Of a stretch of DNA of 64,000 bases, positions 54,151-61,784 are shown one piece after another (the stretch's first letter is position 1; every line of letters starts with the position of its first letter). The notes under the pieces were generated by a model that was not told where the DNA came from, searched no databases, and saw only the letters and a program-made list of their open reading frames with translations. This DNA is from Streptomyces sp. NBC_01216 (GTDB taxonomy: Bacteria; Actinomycetota; Actinomycetes; Streptomycetales; Streptomycetaceae): contig NZ_CP108677.1 of NCBI RefSeq assembly GCF_035994945.1, positions 3,658,001 through 3,722,000 of the forward strand. The letters are read 5' to 3'. A program made the position numbers and the translations under genes.

Positions 54151-54748
54151 GGCGACGCCCCCGGCGGCGGGGCGGCCGCGCAGCGGTGAGGCATCCGTCC
54201 GCATCCTGCGGGCCACGGTCGAGCTGCTGGCGGCCGGCGGCGCCGCCGGCCTGTCCGTCGAGGCGGTCGCCGCCCGGGCGGGCGTCTCCCGGCCCACCGT
54301 CTACCGCCGCTGGCAGGACCGCACCGAACTGATCGCGGCGGCCGTCCGGGACGCCTTCGCCCGCGCCAACCCCGAGGCCCCGCACACCGCCGACCCGGCG
54401 GCCGACCTCGTCACCGTGCTGTCCAACACCATCCGGCTGCTCACCGGGACCGATCTCGGCCGCGTCATCGCCGGCCTGGTCAGCGAGCTGCCCCGGGAAC
54501 CCGGACTGGCCGCCGCGCTGCACGAGGTCGAACGCGAACGCCGGCTGATCCTGCGCGAGGTGCTCGACCGGGCCCGACAGCAGGGCCGGCTGCGTCCGGC
54601 CGATGTGGACCTCGCCGTCGACATGCTGCTGGGCCCGGTGTACCTCCGCCTGCTGGTCACCGGGGACCCCGTCCCGGTATCCCTGGCCGAGGAGCTGGCC
54701 GCGGCGATCGTCACCCCCCTCCCGCCCGGGGCACCCACCGCGTCCTGA
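54143..54748 (+). CDS. TetR-family transcriptional regulator
   Basis: 201 residues from GTG 54143. The N-terminal HTH (about 15-60) has the consensus A-V-A-A-R-A-G-V-S-R-P-T-V-Y-R-R-W; the C-terminal ligand domain is helical (TetR_C_33-like). The 8-bp overlap with the darcynin gene and the palindrome upstream suggest it represses its own operon and the divergent SDR. Confidence 0.92.
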   Translation: MTEATPPAAGRPRSGEASVRILRATVELLAAGGAAGLSVEAVAARAGVSRPTVYRRWQDRTELIAAAVRDAFARANPEAPHTADPAADLVTVLSNTIRLLTGTDLGRVIAGLVSELPREPGLAAALHEVERERRLILREVLDRARQQGRLRPADVDLAVDMLLGPVYLRLLVTGDPVPVSLAEELAAAIVTPLPPGAPTAS

Positions 54749-54826
54749 CACCGCCGCGCGCGCCGCGCCGACGCCGTGCCGCGGGGCCGCCCGCGAGGAC
54801 CCGGGGACGCCGTGCCGCGCGGGCTC

Positions 54827-55594
54827 TCAGCCCACTCGGGCGTCGAAGCCGGAGGTCCTCCAGACCCGGCCCTCGGGCGTCACCCCGAGCCCCTCGTACC
54901 CGGCCAGCGATTCCAGCCAGGCCCGGGCCGACTCACCGCGGGCGAACGCCGCCGTGGCGTAGGCGTCGGTCATCGTCAGCCCGGGGCCGACGACGGTGAC
55001 CGAGGCCAGACCCGTGGCAGGCGTCCCGGCGTGCGGATCGAGGATGTGCGCCCCGCGCTCCGCCGTGCCCGAGGTCGCGACGGCCAGATCGCCGTGCGCG
55101 GTGACGACGGCGACCCGGGCCGCGGGACGCGACGGGTGGGCGATGCCGACGCGCCAGGGCGTGCCGGGGGCGGACCGGCCCCGGAGCCGGAGGTCGCCGC
55201 CGCCGTTCACACAGGTGTCGTGCGCGCCGGCCTCGTACAGCATCCGTGACGCGTTCTCCACGGCCCAGCCCTTGACGAGGCCGGAGGGGTCGAGGGCGCC
55301 GCCGGCCAGAACGCTGAACCAGCCGTCGCTGGTGTGGGCGGCCCGAGCGCACAGCGACAGCACCTCATGGACCTCGGGCGGACAGTCGGCCGACCGGATC
55401 TCGCCGCGGTCGAGCCTGCGCACGGCGCTGTCGGGCCGGTAGGTGGAGAAGACGGCGTCCACGGCGTGCAGATGGCGGACGGCGTCGGCGAGGGCGCGGC
55501 GGATCGCGGGCGAGGGCCGGTCGCGGATGTCGAAGGAGAACACGGTGCCCATGACGTGTTCGACGTGACGCAGACCGCGTGGGGCGTCAGCCAC
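54827..55594 (-). CDS. apbE: ApbE-like FAD:protein FMN transferase
   Basis: 255 residues from GTG 55592-55594, which overlaps the stop of the FMN-binding gene by 8 bp. Motifs seen are M-G-T-V-F-S-F, D-P-S-G-L-V-K-G-W-A-V, N-G-G-G-D-L-R and a late T-x-T-D-A-Y-A-T-A. ApbE attaches FMN to a Thr/Ser of a target; the target is almost certainly the S-G-A-S-Y-T protein of the neighbouring gene. No lipobox is visible, so it is the cytosolic or alternative form. Confidence 0.9.
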   Translation of the reverse strand: MADAPRGLRHVEHVMGTVFSFDIRDRPSPAIRRALADAVRHLHAVDAVFSTYRPDSAVRRLDRGEIRSADCPPEVHEVLSLCARAAHTSDGWFSVLAGGALDPSGLVKGWAVENASRMLYEAGAHDTCVNGGGDLRLRGRSAPGTPWRVGIAHPSRPAARVAVVTAHGDLAVATSGTAERGAHILDPHAGTPATGLASVTVVGPGLTMTDAYATAAFARGESARAWLESLAGYEGLGVTPEGRVWRTSGFDARVG

Positions 55595-56030
55595 GGGCCT
55601 GGTCCAGCGCGCTCTGCAGGGACCGCCGGTAGCCGTCGCTGGTGTAGCTCGCCCCGGACACGGCGTCGATGTCCGCGCTCTGCGCGCCGAGGGCCTCCCG
55701 CGCCAGCCGGGGCAGGGCGTAGGCGGACAGCTCCTGGTCCCTGCCGTTCCCGTCCGGTGCCCGGAGGACCTGTATCCCGGTGATCCGTCCGCCGGTGAGG
55801 GTGACGGAGACCTGCACCGGTCCGTACCGGGTGCCGATGGCGTCACCCGTGAACGTACCGGTGCGGCTGCTCCCCCCGGCCGAGGGCGTCGCCGCCCCGG
55901 ACCCGGGGGAGGAGGAGACGGGCGACCGGGCCGGACCCTCCGCCAGGGGGGTCTGCTGATGCGGTTTGAGCGCCAGCAGGACGACGATCAGGACACTGGT
56001 CCCGGTGGTGGCGAGGACGGCACGGCGCAC
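55587..56030 (-). CDS. FMN-binding domain protein, covalent flavin acceptor
   Basis: 147 residues. A membrane anchor (V-L-I-V-V-L-L-A-L) at the N-terminus is followed by a Ser/Pro-rich linker and an FMN_bind domain. It has G-A-Q-S...A-V-S-G-A-S-Y-T-S-D-G-Y, the S-G-A-T-like site for phosphoester-linked FMN. It likely passes electrons outside the membrane, between the ferric-reductase-like protein upstream and an unknown acceptor. Confidence 0.9.
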   Translation of the reverse strand: MRRAVLATTGTSVLIVVLLALKPHQQTPLAEGPARSPVSSSPGSGAATPSAGGSSRTGTFTGDAIGTRYGPVQVSVTLTGGRITGIQVLRAPDGNGRDQELSAYALPRLAREALGAQSADIDAVSGASYTSDGYRRSLQSALDQARG

Positions 56031-56041
56031 GGCGGTTCTCC

Positions 56042-57400
56042 TCAGAACGCGAAGGACTCGTGGTGGATGCGGCGGGCGGGCACCCCGGCCTCGCGCAGGG
56101 CGAGCACGGCCGCTCGTGCCATCGGCGGCGGGCCGCAGAGATAGACGTCGTGGGAGGCCAGGCCGGGAACGAGACCGGTCAGCGCGCGCGCCGTCAACGG
56201 CGAGGAGAAGCGGGCCGGTTCGTCGACCACGTAGTGCACGGTCGCCCCGCGGCGGGCCGCGATCGCGTCGAGTTCACCGCGCAGGGCCAGATCCTCCGGG
56301 CGGCGGGCCCGGTAGACGAGGGTCACCTCGCCGGGCAGCGTCTCGAACAGCGCCCGCAGGGGGGTGATGCCCACGCCGCCCGCCAGCAGCAGCACCCTCG
56401 GCGCGGTGCGGCGGTCCGCGGTGAAAGCGCCGTACGGCCCCTCCGCCCAGACCCGGGTACCGACGGCCAGCCGGGCCAGCGCACCGCTGTGACCACCGGC
56501 GTCCTTCACCGTGATGCGCAGCCGACGGGGGTGGGCGGGCGCCGACAGGGAGTACGGACTGGCCGTCCACCACAGTCCCCGGGTGAGGAAGCGCCAGCGC
56601 AGGAACTGCCCCGACGCCCCGCCCAGCTCCTCCAGGTGCTCGCCCCCGAGGTGGACGGACACGACGCCCGGCGCCTCCGGACAGACCGCCACGACCCTCA
56701 GCCTGTGCCGCAGTCCCCGCCGTACGGGGACGACGAAGCGATACCAGACGACCAGCGCCGCGACCCCGAGGTAGAGCGTGTACCAGGCGGCCTGCGCGGA
56801 CCGGTTGCCGACGAAGTCCGCGCCGTTGGAGAGCTGGTGCCCGAAGGCGAGGAAGACCGCCAGATAGGTCGCGACGTGCAGGTAGTACCAGGTCTCGTAG
56901 CTCAGCCGCCGGCGGGCCGCGCGGGCGGAGAGCACACCGGTGCCGACGAGCAGCAGGAATCCGGCGGTGCCCCCGAGAAGGTCCGGATAGTCCAGCACCA
57001 GCGTCGTGGCCTCTCCCACGACGGACGTGTGGGACACCACGGAGTAGCCCCAGACGACCAGCAGTGTGTGGGCGAGGGCCAGCGACACGGTGCACCGTCC
57101 GCCCCAGGCGTGCCAGCGGGCGAGCCGGTCGGTGCCGACGCCGTGATCCAGCAGGGGCGTCCTCGCCATCAGCGCCAGCAGCACCGCGCACGCGTATCCG
57201 GCCAGCAGACCGGTCATGCGGCCCGCGCCGGTCAGCCAGTCGGCCGGACCGACGACGGAGGACGTGTCGCTCCACCACAAGGCCAGCACACCGGCGGCTC
57301 CCGCCCAGATCGCGAGCGGCGCGAGCACGGGGACGAGAGCGCGCCGCGGCGGCCTGCGGCGCGCGCCGTTCCGCTCGTGCGCCATCGTGGACGTGGTCAT
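56042..57400 (-). CDS. ferric-reductase-like membrane oxidoreductase
   Basis: 452 residues. Six membrane helices in the N-terminal half carry heme-ligand-type histidines (R-W-H-A-W-G-G-R, L-A-L-A-H-T-L-L, Y-Y-L-H-V-A-T-Y). The C-terminal half is FNR-like, with FAD site R-x-Y-S-L-S and NAD site G-G-V-G-I-T-P-L and C-G-P-P-P-M. It resembles FRE/NOX proteins and passes electrons from cytosolic NAD(P)H across the membrane. Upstream gene of the oxidoreductase-FMN_bind-ApbE operon (spacing 11 bp, then 8-bp overlap). Confidence 0.92.
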   Translation of the reverse strand: MTTSTMAHERNGARRRPPRRALVPVLAPLAIWAGAAGVLALWWSDTSSVVGPADWLTGAGRMTGLLAGYACAVLLALMARTPLLDHGVGTDRLARWHAWGGRCTVSLALAHTLLVVWGYSVVSHTSVVGEATTLVLDYPDLLGGTAGFLLLVGTGVLSARAARRRLSYETWYYLHVATYLAVFLAFGHQLSNGADFVGNRSAQAAWYTLYLGVAALVVWYRFVVPVRRGLRHRLRVVAVCPEAPGVVSVHLGGEHLEELGGASGQFLRWRFLTRGLWWTASPYSLSAPAHPRRLRITVKDAGGHSGALARLAVGTRVWAEGPYGAFTADRRTAPRVLLLAGGVGITPLRALFETLPGEVTLVYRARRPEDLALRGELDAIAARRGATVHYVVDEPARFSSPLTARALTGLVPGLASHDVYLCGPPPMARAAVLALREAGVPARRIHHESFAF

Positions 57401-57469
57401 GATCGCTCCTCGGAGCTCGCTCCGTTACCGGCCGGCCCAGCATCACAGCCGAACCTTTGCGTACCCTCT

Positions 57470-57638
57470 GAGAGCCTGTCGGGTGGCCTCTGACCGGGCG
57501 GTCACGCCCTGGCACGCGCGCTGCCGGCGTTGCCGACACGCCCCGGTAGCTCCGCTACAGCGGCATCCCGGCGCCTTGGAATCGCACACACCAGACCGCG
57601 CCCGCCTGTCGATCGAAGGCCATCCGACAGGCTCTGAG
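57470..57638. repeat. MITE-like element, long copy (copy 7) of the dispersed repeat
   Basis: About 170 bp bounded by inverted ends GAGCCTGTCGGGTGGCC and GGCCATCCGACAGGCTC. The interior holds small hairpins (for example GTAG-CTCCG-CTAC) and no open frame. It fills most of the 324-bp gap at 57401-57724. No transposase is present, so it would move only in trans, if at all. Confidence 0.7.
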
Positions 57639-57724
57639 CCGCCCGCCGCAGCGGGTCTCTCAGAGGGAACTCACAGAATCGCCGCCCACCGGGGGCGGCG
57701 CGCGCGAGGGATGCTGGACTCACC

Positions 57725-58459
57725 ATGGAAGAACGTCACCCACTCCCCGCCCTGCACCGGCCCGACGGGAGCCCGCCGCGGGTCCTGGTCGTCGACGACG
57801 AACCCGACGTCACCGACGTGCTGTCCGGTGCCCTGACCGACGAGGGCTGGCAGGTGCGGACGGCGGCCGACGGCACGTCCGCGCTCGCGACCGCCCGCGA
57901 CTTCCGCCCCGACGCGGTCGTCCTGGACTGGATGCTGCCCGACGCCGACGGTCTGCACGTCCTGCGCGAGCTGCGACGCGAGGCCCGCCGGGTGTGCGTG
58001 CTGTTCCTGACGGCCCGCGACACGGTCGAGGACCGCATCGCCGGCATCACGGCGGGCGGTGACGACTACGTCACCAAGCCCTACAGCCTGGAGGAAGTCC
58101 TGGCCCGGCTGCGCGGCCTGCTGCGCCGCGCGGGCATGACCGCCGAGACGGACGCGAACCTGCTGGTCGTCGGCGGTCTCACCATGGACGAGGAGGCCAG
58201 GGAGGTCCGCCGCTCCGGCACGGTGATCGAGCTGTCGCCCACCGAGTTCGAACTCCTGCGGTTCCTGATGCGCAATCCGCGACGGGTGCTGTCCAAGACC
58301 CGGATCCTCGACCGCGTCTGGGCCTACGACTTCGGCGGCCGGGCCCACATCGTCGAGCTCTACATCAGCTACCTGCGCAAGAAGATCGACGCGGGCCGGC
58401 CTCCCATGATCCACACCGTGCGCGGCGTCGGCTACGTCCTGAAGCCGGAAGCACCGTGA
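57725..58459 (+). CDS. OmpR/PhoB-family response regulator
   Basis: 244 residues. The receiver domain has V-V-D-D-E, phosphoacceptor D68 in V-V-L-D-W-M-L-P-D, the conserved T in F-L-T-A-R and K118 in V-T-K-P. A winged-helix output (about 150-240) contains E-L-S-P-T-E-F-E-L-L and V-R-G-V-G-Y-V-L. It overlaps the sensor kinase start by 4 bp (GTGA), a classic two-component operon. It is next to, but transcribed away from, the flavin electron-transfer operon. Confidence 0.95.
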   Translation: MEERHPLPALHRPDGSPPRVLVVDDEPDVTDVLSGALTDEGWQVRTAADGTSALATARDFRPDAVVLDWMLPDADGLHVLRELRREARRVCVLFLTARDTVEDRIAGITAGGDDYVTKPYSLEEVLARLRGLLRRAGMTAETDANLLVVGGLTMDEEAREVRRSGTVIELSPTEFELLRFLMRNPRRVLSKTRILDRVWAYDFGGRAHIVELYISYLRKKIDAGRPPMIHTVRGVGYVLKPEAP

Positions 58460-59879
58460 GGCGTCCCCTGCCACGCACCCTGCGCGGCCAGCTCACCGCC
58501 GGGCTGCTGGTGCTGCTCGCCGCCGCCTGTCTGGCGGTCGGGATCACCACCGTCATCGCGCTCAAGGGATTCCTGGTGGCACGTCTCGACGAACAGCTCA
58601 CGGCGACGGGAGGCCGCTTCGCCGCCAGCCTGGAACACGAGCGGACACCCGACGCCGACAACCGCCCCGACACCCGCGGGCAGGCCGAGGCCACCTTCGG
58701 CGCCCGCCTGCTCGACGGCACCGTCACCCAGGCCGCCGTGGTGACGGACACCAGCGACCGCCCCGTCACTCTCACGCCCGCCGACCGCGACGCGCTGACC
58801 GCGGTGCCGGTCGACGGCGGGGGCCACCGGGTCCGTCTCACCGGCCTGGGCGCCTACCGTGTCGTCGCCGTACCGGGTGACGACGGCGACATCCTGCTCA
58901 CCGGCCTGCCGCTGCGCCCCGTGGAGGCGACGCTGCACCGCCTCGAAGCCGTCGAGGCGGCGGTCTTCGGCGGCGCGCTCCTCGCCACCGGAGTCGCGGG
59001 GGCGCTGTGGGTACGGATCTCCCTGCGCCCCTCCGCCGGGTCACCGAGCACGCGGCCGGCGTCGCACGGCTGCCCCTGGCCGACGGCGACGTCGCCATGC
59101 CGGACCCCCTCCCCGAGGCCGACCCGCGCACCGAGGTGGGCCAGGTCACCGTCGCGATCAACCACATGCTCGGACATGTGGAGGACGCCCTCGTCCGGCG
59201 TCAGGGCAGCGAGGAACGTCTCCGGCACTTCGCCGCGGACGCGAGTCACGAACTGCGCACCCCCGTCGCCAACATCCGCGGCCACGCCGAACTCGCCCTG
59301 CGTCACCACGGCCCCGTTCCCGCCGGCATCCGCCACGCCCTCGAGCGCGTCCAGTCCGAATCCCAGCGCATGACCCGCCTCGTCGACGACCTCCTGCTGC
59401 TGGCCCGCCTCGACGCCGGGCGGCCCCTGGAACAAGAGACCGTCGACCTGACCCTGCTCGTGCTCGACGCCGTCGACGACGCGCGCGCCGCGGGCCCCGG
59501 CCACCGCTGGCTCCTCGACCTGCCCGAGGAACCCGTGACCGTGACGGGCGACTCCCACCGCCTCCAGCAGGTCCTGGGGAATCTCCTCGCCAACGCCCGC
59601 ACCCACACCCCGCCCGGAACCGAGGTGACCGTCGTTCTGGCCTCGGGCACCGGTGGTGTCCGGCTGACCGTCACCGACAGCGGACCGGGCATTCCCGAGG
59701 AGCTGCAGCCCGAGGTCTTCACCCGCTTCGTCCGCGCCGACCGAGCGAGGTCCCGGAGCACCGGCAGCACCGGGCTCGGGCTGGCGATCGTCCGCGCGGT
59801 CGTCACCGCCCACAAAGGCACCGTCCAGGTCACCAGCAGACCCGGACACACCACGTTCCGGGTCGTCCTCCCCGGCTGA
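58456..59879 (+). pseudogene. sensor histidine kinase with one-base frameshift
   Basis: Partner of the response regulator. The first frame (58456 to about 59030) gives an N-terminal membrane helix, an extracellular sensor and a second helix (V-F-G-G-A-L-L-A-T-G-V-A-G-A-L-W). The rest is in the next frame: HAMP-like, the H-box F-A-A-D-A-S-H-E-L-R-T-P-V, N-box L-L-A-N-A-R-T-H, G1 D-S-G-P-G-I-P and G2 T-G-L-G-L-A. The shift falls in the four-C run at 59028-59031. A fifth C would restore L-R-P-L-R-R-V-T-E-H, so a sequencing deletion or a recent mutation is equally possible. If real, the kinase is dead or made as two parts. Confidence 0.8.
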
Positions 59880-60030
59880 CCGGGCGTTCCCGGACGGCGC
59901 GGGGGGACACCGGCGGCCTGTCCGGTCCGCGTCCGGCTCGGTTCCGCTCGCCCCGGCCCCGTTCGCCCCCCGTTCCCGTTCCCCCCGTCCCCGTTCGACG
60001 ACGATCACCCGGGCCGCACGGCGCGCGCCG

Positions 60031-60264
60031 TCAGCCGAGGGACGGGGGCCTTCGCCACCGCGCCGTGAAACGCCTGCGGACCCGGTCGCCGGCCTCACCG
60101 ATGGCGACGAAAAGCGTGACGGACGCGGCACTCCGCATGAGGCCCGCCGGATGGTCCGCCGCCTGCCCGAGCAGCCGGCAGGCGAGGGTGAGCGTGCTCC
60201 ACCAGAGGATCAGCGACCGGGCCCGACGCCACAGACGGCCGTGGTCGCGGCGCGCCGCGGTCAC
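60031..60264 (-). CDS. possible small two-helix membrane protein
   Basis: 77 codons from GTG 60262-60264. Two hydrophobic segments (L-I-L-W-W-S-T-L-T-L-A-C-R-L-L and A-S-V-T-L-F-V-A-I-G-E-A-G-D) sit between Arg-rich flanks, a pattern shared by many small Streptomyces membrane proteins. It is convergent with the kinase gene. Coding is plausible but not strong. The remaining gap at 60265-60497 carries only the VapB promoter/operator region. Confidence 0.45.
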   Translation of the reverse strand: MTAARRDHGRLWRRARSLILWWSTLTLACRLLGQAADHPAGLMRSAASVTLFVAIGEAGDRVRRRFTARWRRPPSLG

Positions 60265-60460
60265 GGCGTCGGACCTCGCCACGCGCGACCGCGCGCGACC
60301 GTCTCCGGCACGGCCGCTCGGACACACGGGCCGGGGCCGTCCCCCGTCGGCCGACGGGGGACGGCGCGGGGGAGGGAAGTCGGGGCGATCCACTGCCAGG
60401 GCATGGGGCCGGCTCCTGTGGGAGGGGTACGCGTCGCACCACCGGGAGGGGGCGCCCATT

Positions 60461-60503
60461 CCGTACATCAAACCGGTACATGGGTTAGCCTTGGTACATG
60501 TCG
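60461..60503 (+). promoter_or_regulatory. repeated GTACAT sites at the vapB start
   Basis: GTACATC, then GGTACATG twice (the second reaches the ATG of vapB), lie within about 43 bp. GTAC is itself palindromic. Spaced repeats just before the antitoxin gene are typical of VapB/VapBC autoregulation. The last copy spans the start codon, so the transcript may have little or no leader. Confidence 0.55.
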
Positions 60504-60761
60504 ATGAAGCGCACCAACGTCTACGCCGACCCGGAAGACCTCGCGATCATCAAGGAAGCGGCCAAGCGTCGCGGTATAAGCGAAGCCGAGATCATCCGGC
60601 AGGGCATCCACCTTGCCGCCATGGCCAACCGTGTCTGGGACGAGCCGCTGTTCTCCCGTACCTTCGCGGGCCCGGGGCGCACCCTCGCCAAGGGCGAGAT
60701 CCGTGACGTCGTCGCCGACGCCGTCCAGCGTGACGCCACCCCTGGAGCCACAGTCGCGTGA
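60498..60761 (+). CDS. vapB: VapB-like ribbon-helix-helix antitoxin
   Basis: 87 residues from ATG 60498. The N-terminal R-T-N-V-Y-A-D-P-E-D-L then I-K-E-A-A-K-R-R-G-I-S-E-A-E-I-I-R form a ribbon-helix-helix DNA-binding domain. The C-terminal tail would wrap the toxin. Its stop overlaps the toxin start by 4 bp (GTGA). DNA-binding to the GTACAT repeats is inferred. Confidence 0.85.
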   Translation: MSMKRTNVYADPEDLAIIKEAAKRRGISEAEIIRQGIHLAAMANRVWDEPLFSRTFAGPGRTLAKGEIRDVVADAVQRDATPGATVA

Positions 60762-61201
60762 TCATCGTCATCGCCGACACGTCCGGCCTGTTGGCCGCGC
60801 TCGACTCCACACATCCCGAGCACGAGGCGGCGCAGGAGGCGATCATGGCCGCAGGACTCCTGGTCATGTCTCCGCTTCTGCTTGCAGAGCTCGACCACGT
60901 GGTCACCCGTGAACTCGGCCGCGAGGCCGCGGTGAGCGCGATCGACGACATTCGCGGCTGGATGCGCCGAGGCAGGGTCTCGGTGCCCGAGATCACCGAG
61001 ACCCATCTGAGCGTCGCCCAATCCGTTCGCGCGCGTTACCGGGGGCTGGATCTCGATCTCGCGGACGCGGTGAACGTGTCCCTGGCCGCGGACTACGACA
61101 CAGCCGCAATCCTCACCCTGGACCGCCGGGACTTCCGCGCCGTACGCCCCCTGGGGCGGCACAAGGCGTTCCGTGTCCTGCCTGATGATCTCCCTCTCTG
61201 A
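60758..61201 (+). CDS. vapC: VapC-like PIN-domain toxin
   Basis: 147 residues from GTG 60758. The PIN acidic residues are all in place: I-A-D-T-S-G-L-L, L-A-E-L-D-H-V-V, D-L-D-L-A-D-A-V-N-V and L-T-L-D-R-R-D-F. VapC toxins are Mg-dependent RNases, commonly cutting tRNA or rRNA. It is coupled to vapB. The pair lies directly left of the tRNA scar, apparently on the chromosomal side. Confidence 0.88.
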   Translation: MIIVIADTSGLLAALDSTHPEHEAAQEAIMAAGLLVMSPLLLAELDHVVTRELGREAAVSAIDDIRGWMRRGRVSVPEITETHLSVAQSVRARYRGLDLDLADAVNVSLAADYDTAAILTLDRRDFRAVRPLGRHKAFRVLPDDLPL

Positions 61202-61237
61202 ATCGGCTGTGCCCTCTGGGAGTTCAAGGCAACAAAC

Positions 61238-61263
61238 AAGCCCCAGGTTTTGACCTGGGGCTT
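61238..61263 (-). terminator. terminator of the truncated tRNA gene
   Basis: AAGCCCCAGGT - TTTG - ACCTGGGGCTT, followed on the minus strand by TTGTTTGTTG. It lies directly beyond the tRNA 3' end and may also stop vapBC transcription. Confidence 0.8.
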
Positions 61264-61268
61264 TGCAG

Positions 61269-61313
61269 TGGAGCGGATGACGGGAATCGAACCCGCGCTA
61301 CAAGCTTGGGAAT
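61269..61313 (-). other. 3' half of tRNA-Gly(CCC): probable attachment-site remnant
   Basis: On the minus strand this reads anticodon loop T-T-C-C-C-A-A, then variable loop, T-arm (GGTTCGATTCCCG-like) and acceptor strand ending CATCCGCTCCA. The 5' half (acceptor GCGGATG and D-arm) is not found in the next 100 bp. Site-specific integrases often use tRNA 3' halves and leave such a scar, so I read this as one att end of an element lying to the right. Confidence 0.7.
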
Positions 61314-61460
61314 CACCGTCACCGAGCTCGATAATCCCGCTCCTGACCTGCGGAAACACGCTCTGGCGGCACTCGTCCCACAAGCTCTTGGACACCCTTG
61401 TCGACCGCTGGTGTCCGTCCTGAAGGGCACGGTTGGGGCACGAGGTGCGGACGCTCGTCC

Positions 61461-61784
61461 TCACACCCCGATTGCCCACCGGGCGGCCGCGATCACGCCC
61501 AGAAGAAGCGGTGGAGCGAGCCACCAGGGACCCATGGCGCGACGGATCGACGGAAGCAGAGTGATCAGCAGGGCGAGTCCGCTCGCGGCGATGGCGAGGA
61601 CGCAGGACAGCTCGATCCCGGCCCGTGCTTCGTCGTCCCAGCTGCCCGCGGGCCGGATCGTGAGGGCCATGTACACGAACCATGCGGCGATCACGTGGAG
61701 GAGCACCAGCGGGACCGCCATGACCCACCGCAGACAGCCGTCGTCACCGGCGGTCCCGGCGAAGTCGGGCCGATCGGACGTCAC
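61461..61784 (-). CDS. small membrane protein of the integrated element
   Basis: 107 residues from GTG 61782-61784. Three hydrophobic helices can be seen (V-M-A-V-P-L-V-L-L-H-V-I-A-A-W-F-V, C-V-L-A-I-A-A-S-G-L-A-L-L-I, W-W-L-A-P-P-L-L-L-G-V-I-A-A). The GTG overlaps the TGA of the lytic-enzyme-like gene by one codon (GTGA), so the two were a pair. Because of a frameshift upstream, its frame now reads through from that gene. Family not recognised. Confidence 0.7.
   Translation of the reverse strand: MTSDRPDFAGTAGDDGCLRWVMAVPLVLLHVIAAWFVYMALTIRPAGSWDDEARAGIELSCVLAIAASGLALLITLLPSIRRAMGPWWLAPPLLLGVIAAARWAIGV

Noticed and set aside
61269..61400. A complete tRNA gene
   Set aside because: Acceptor 5' strand and D-arm are absent in the flanking sequence; only the 3' half is present.
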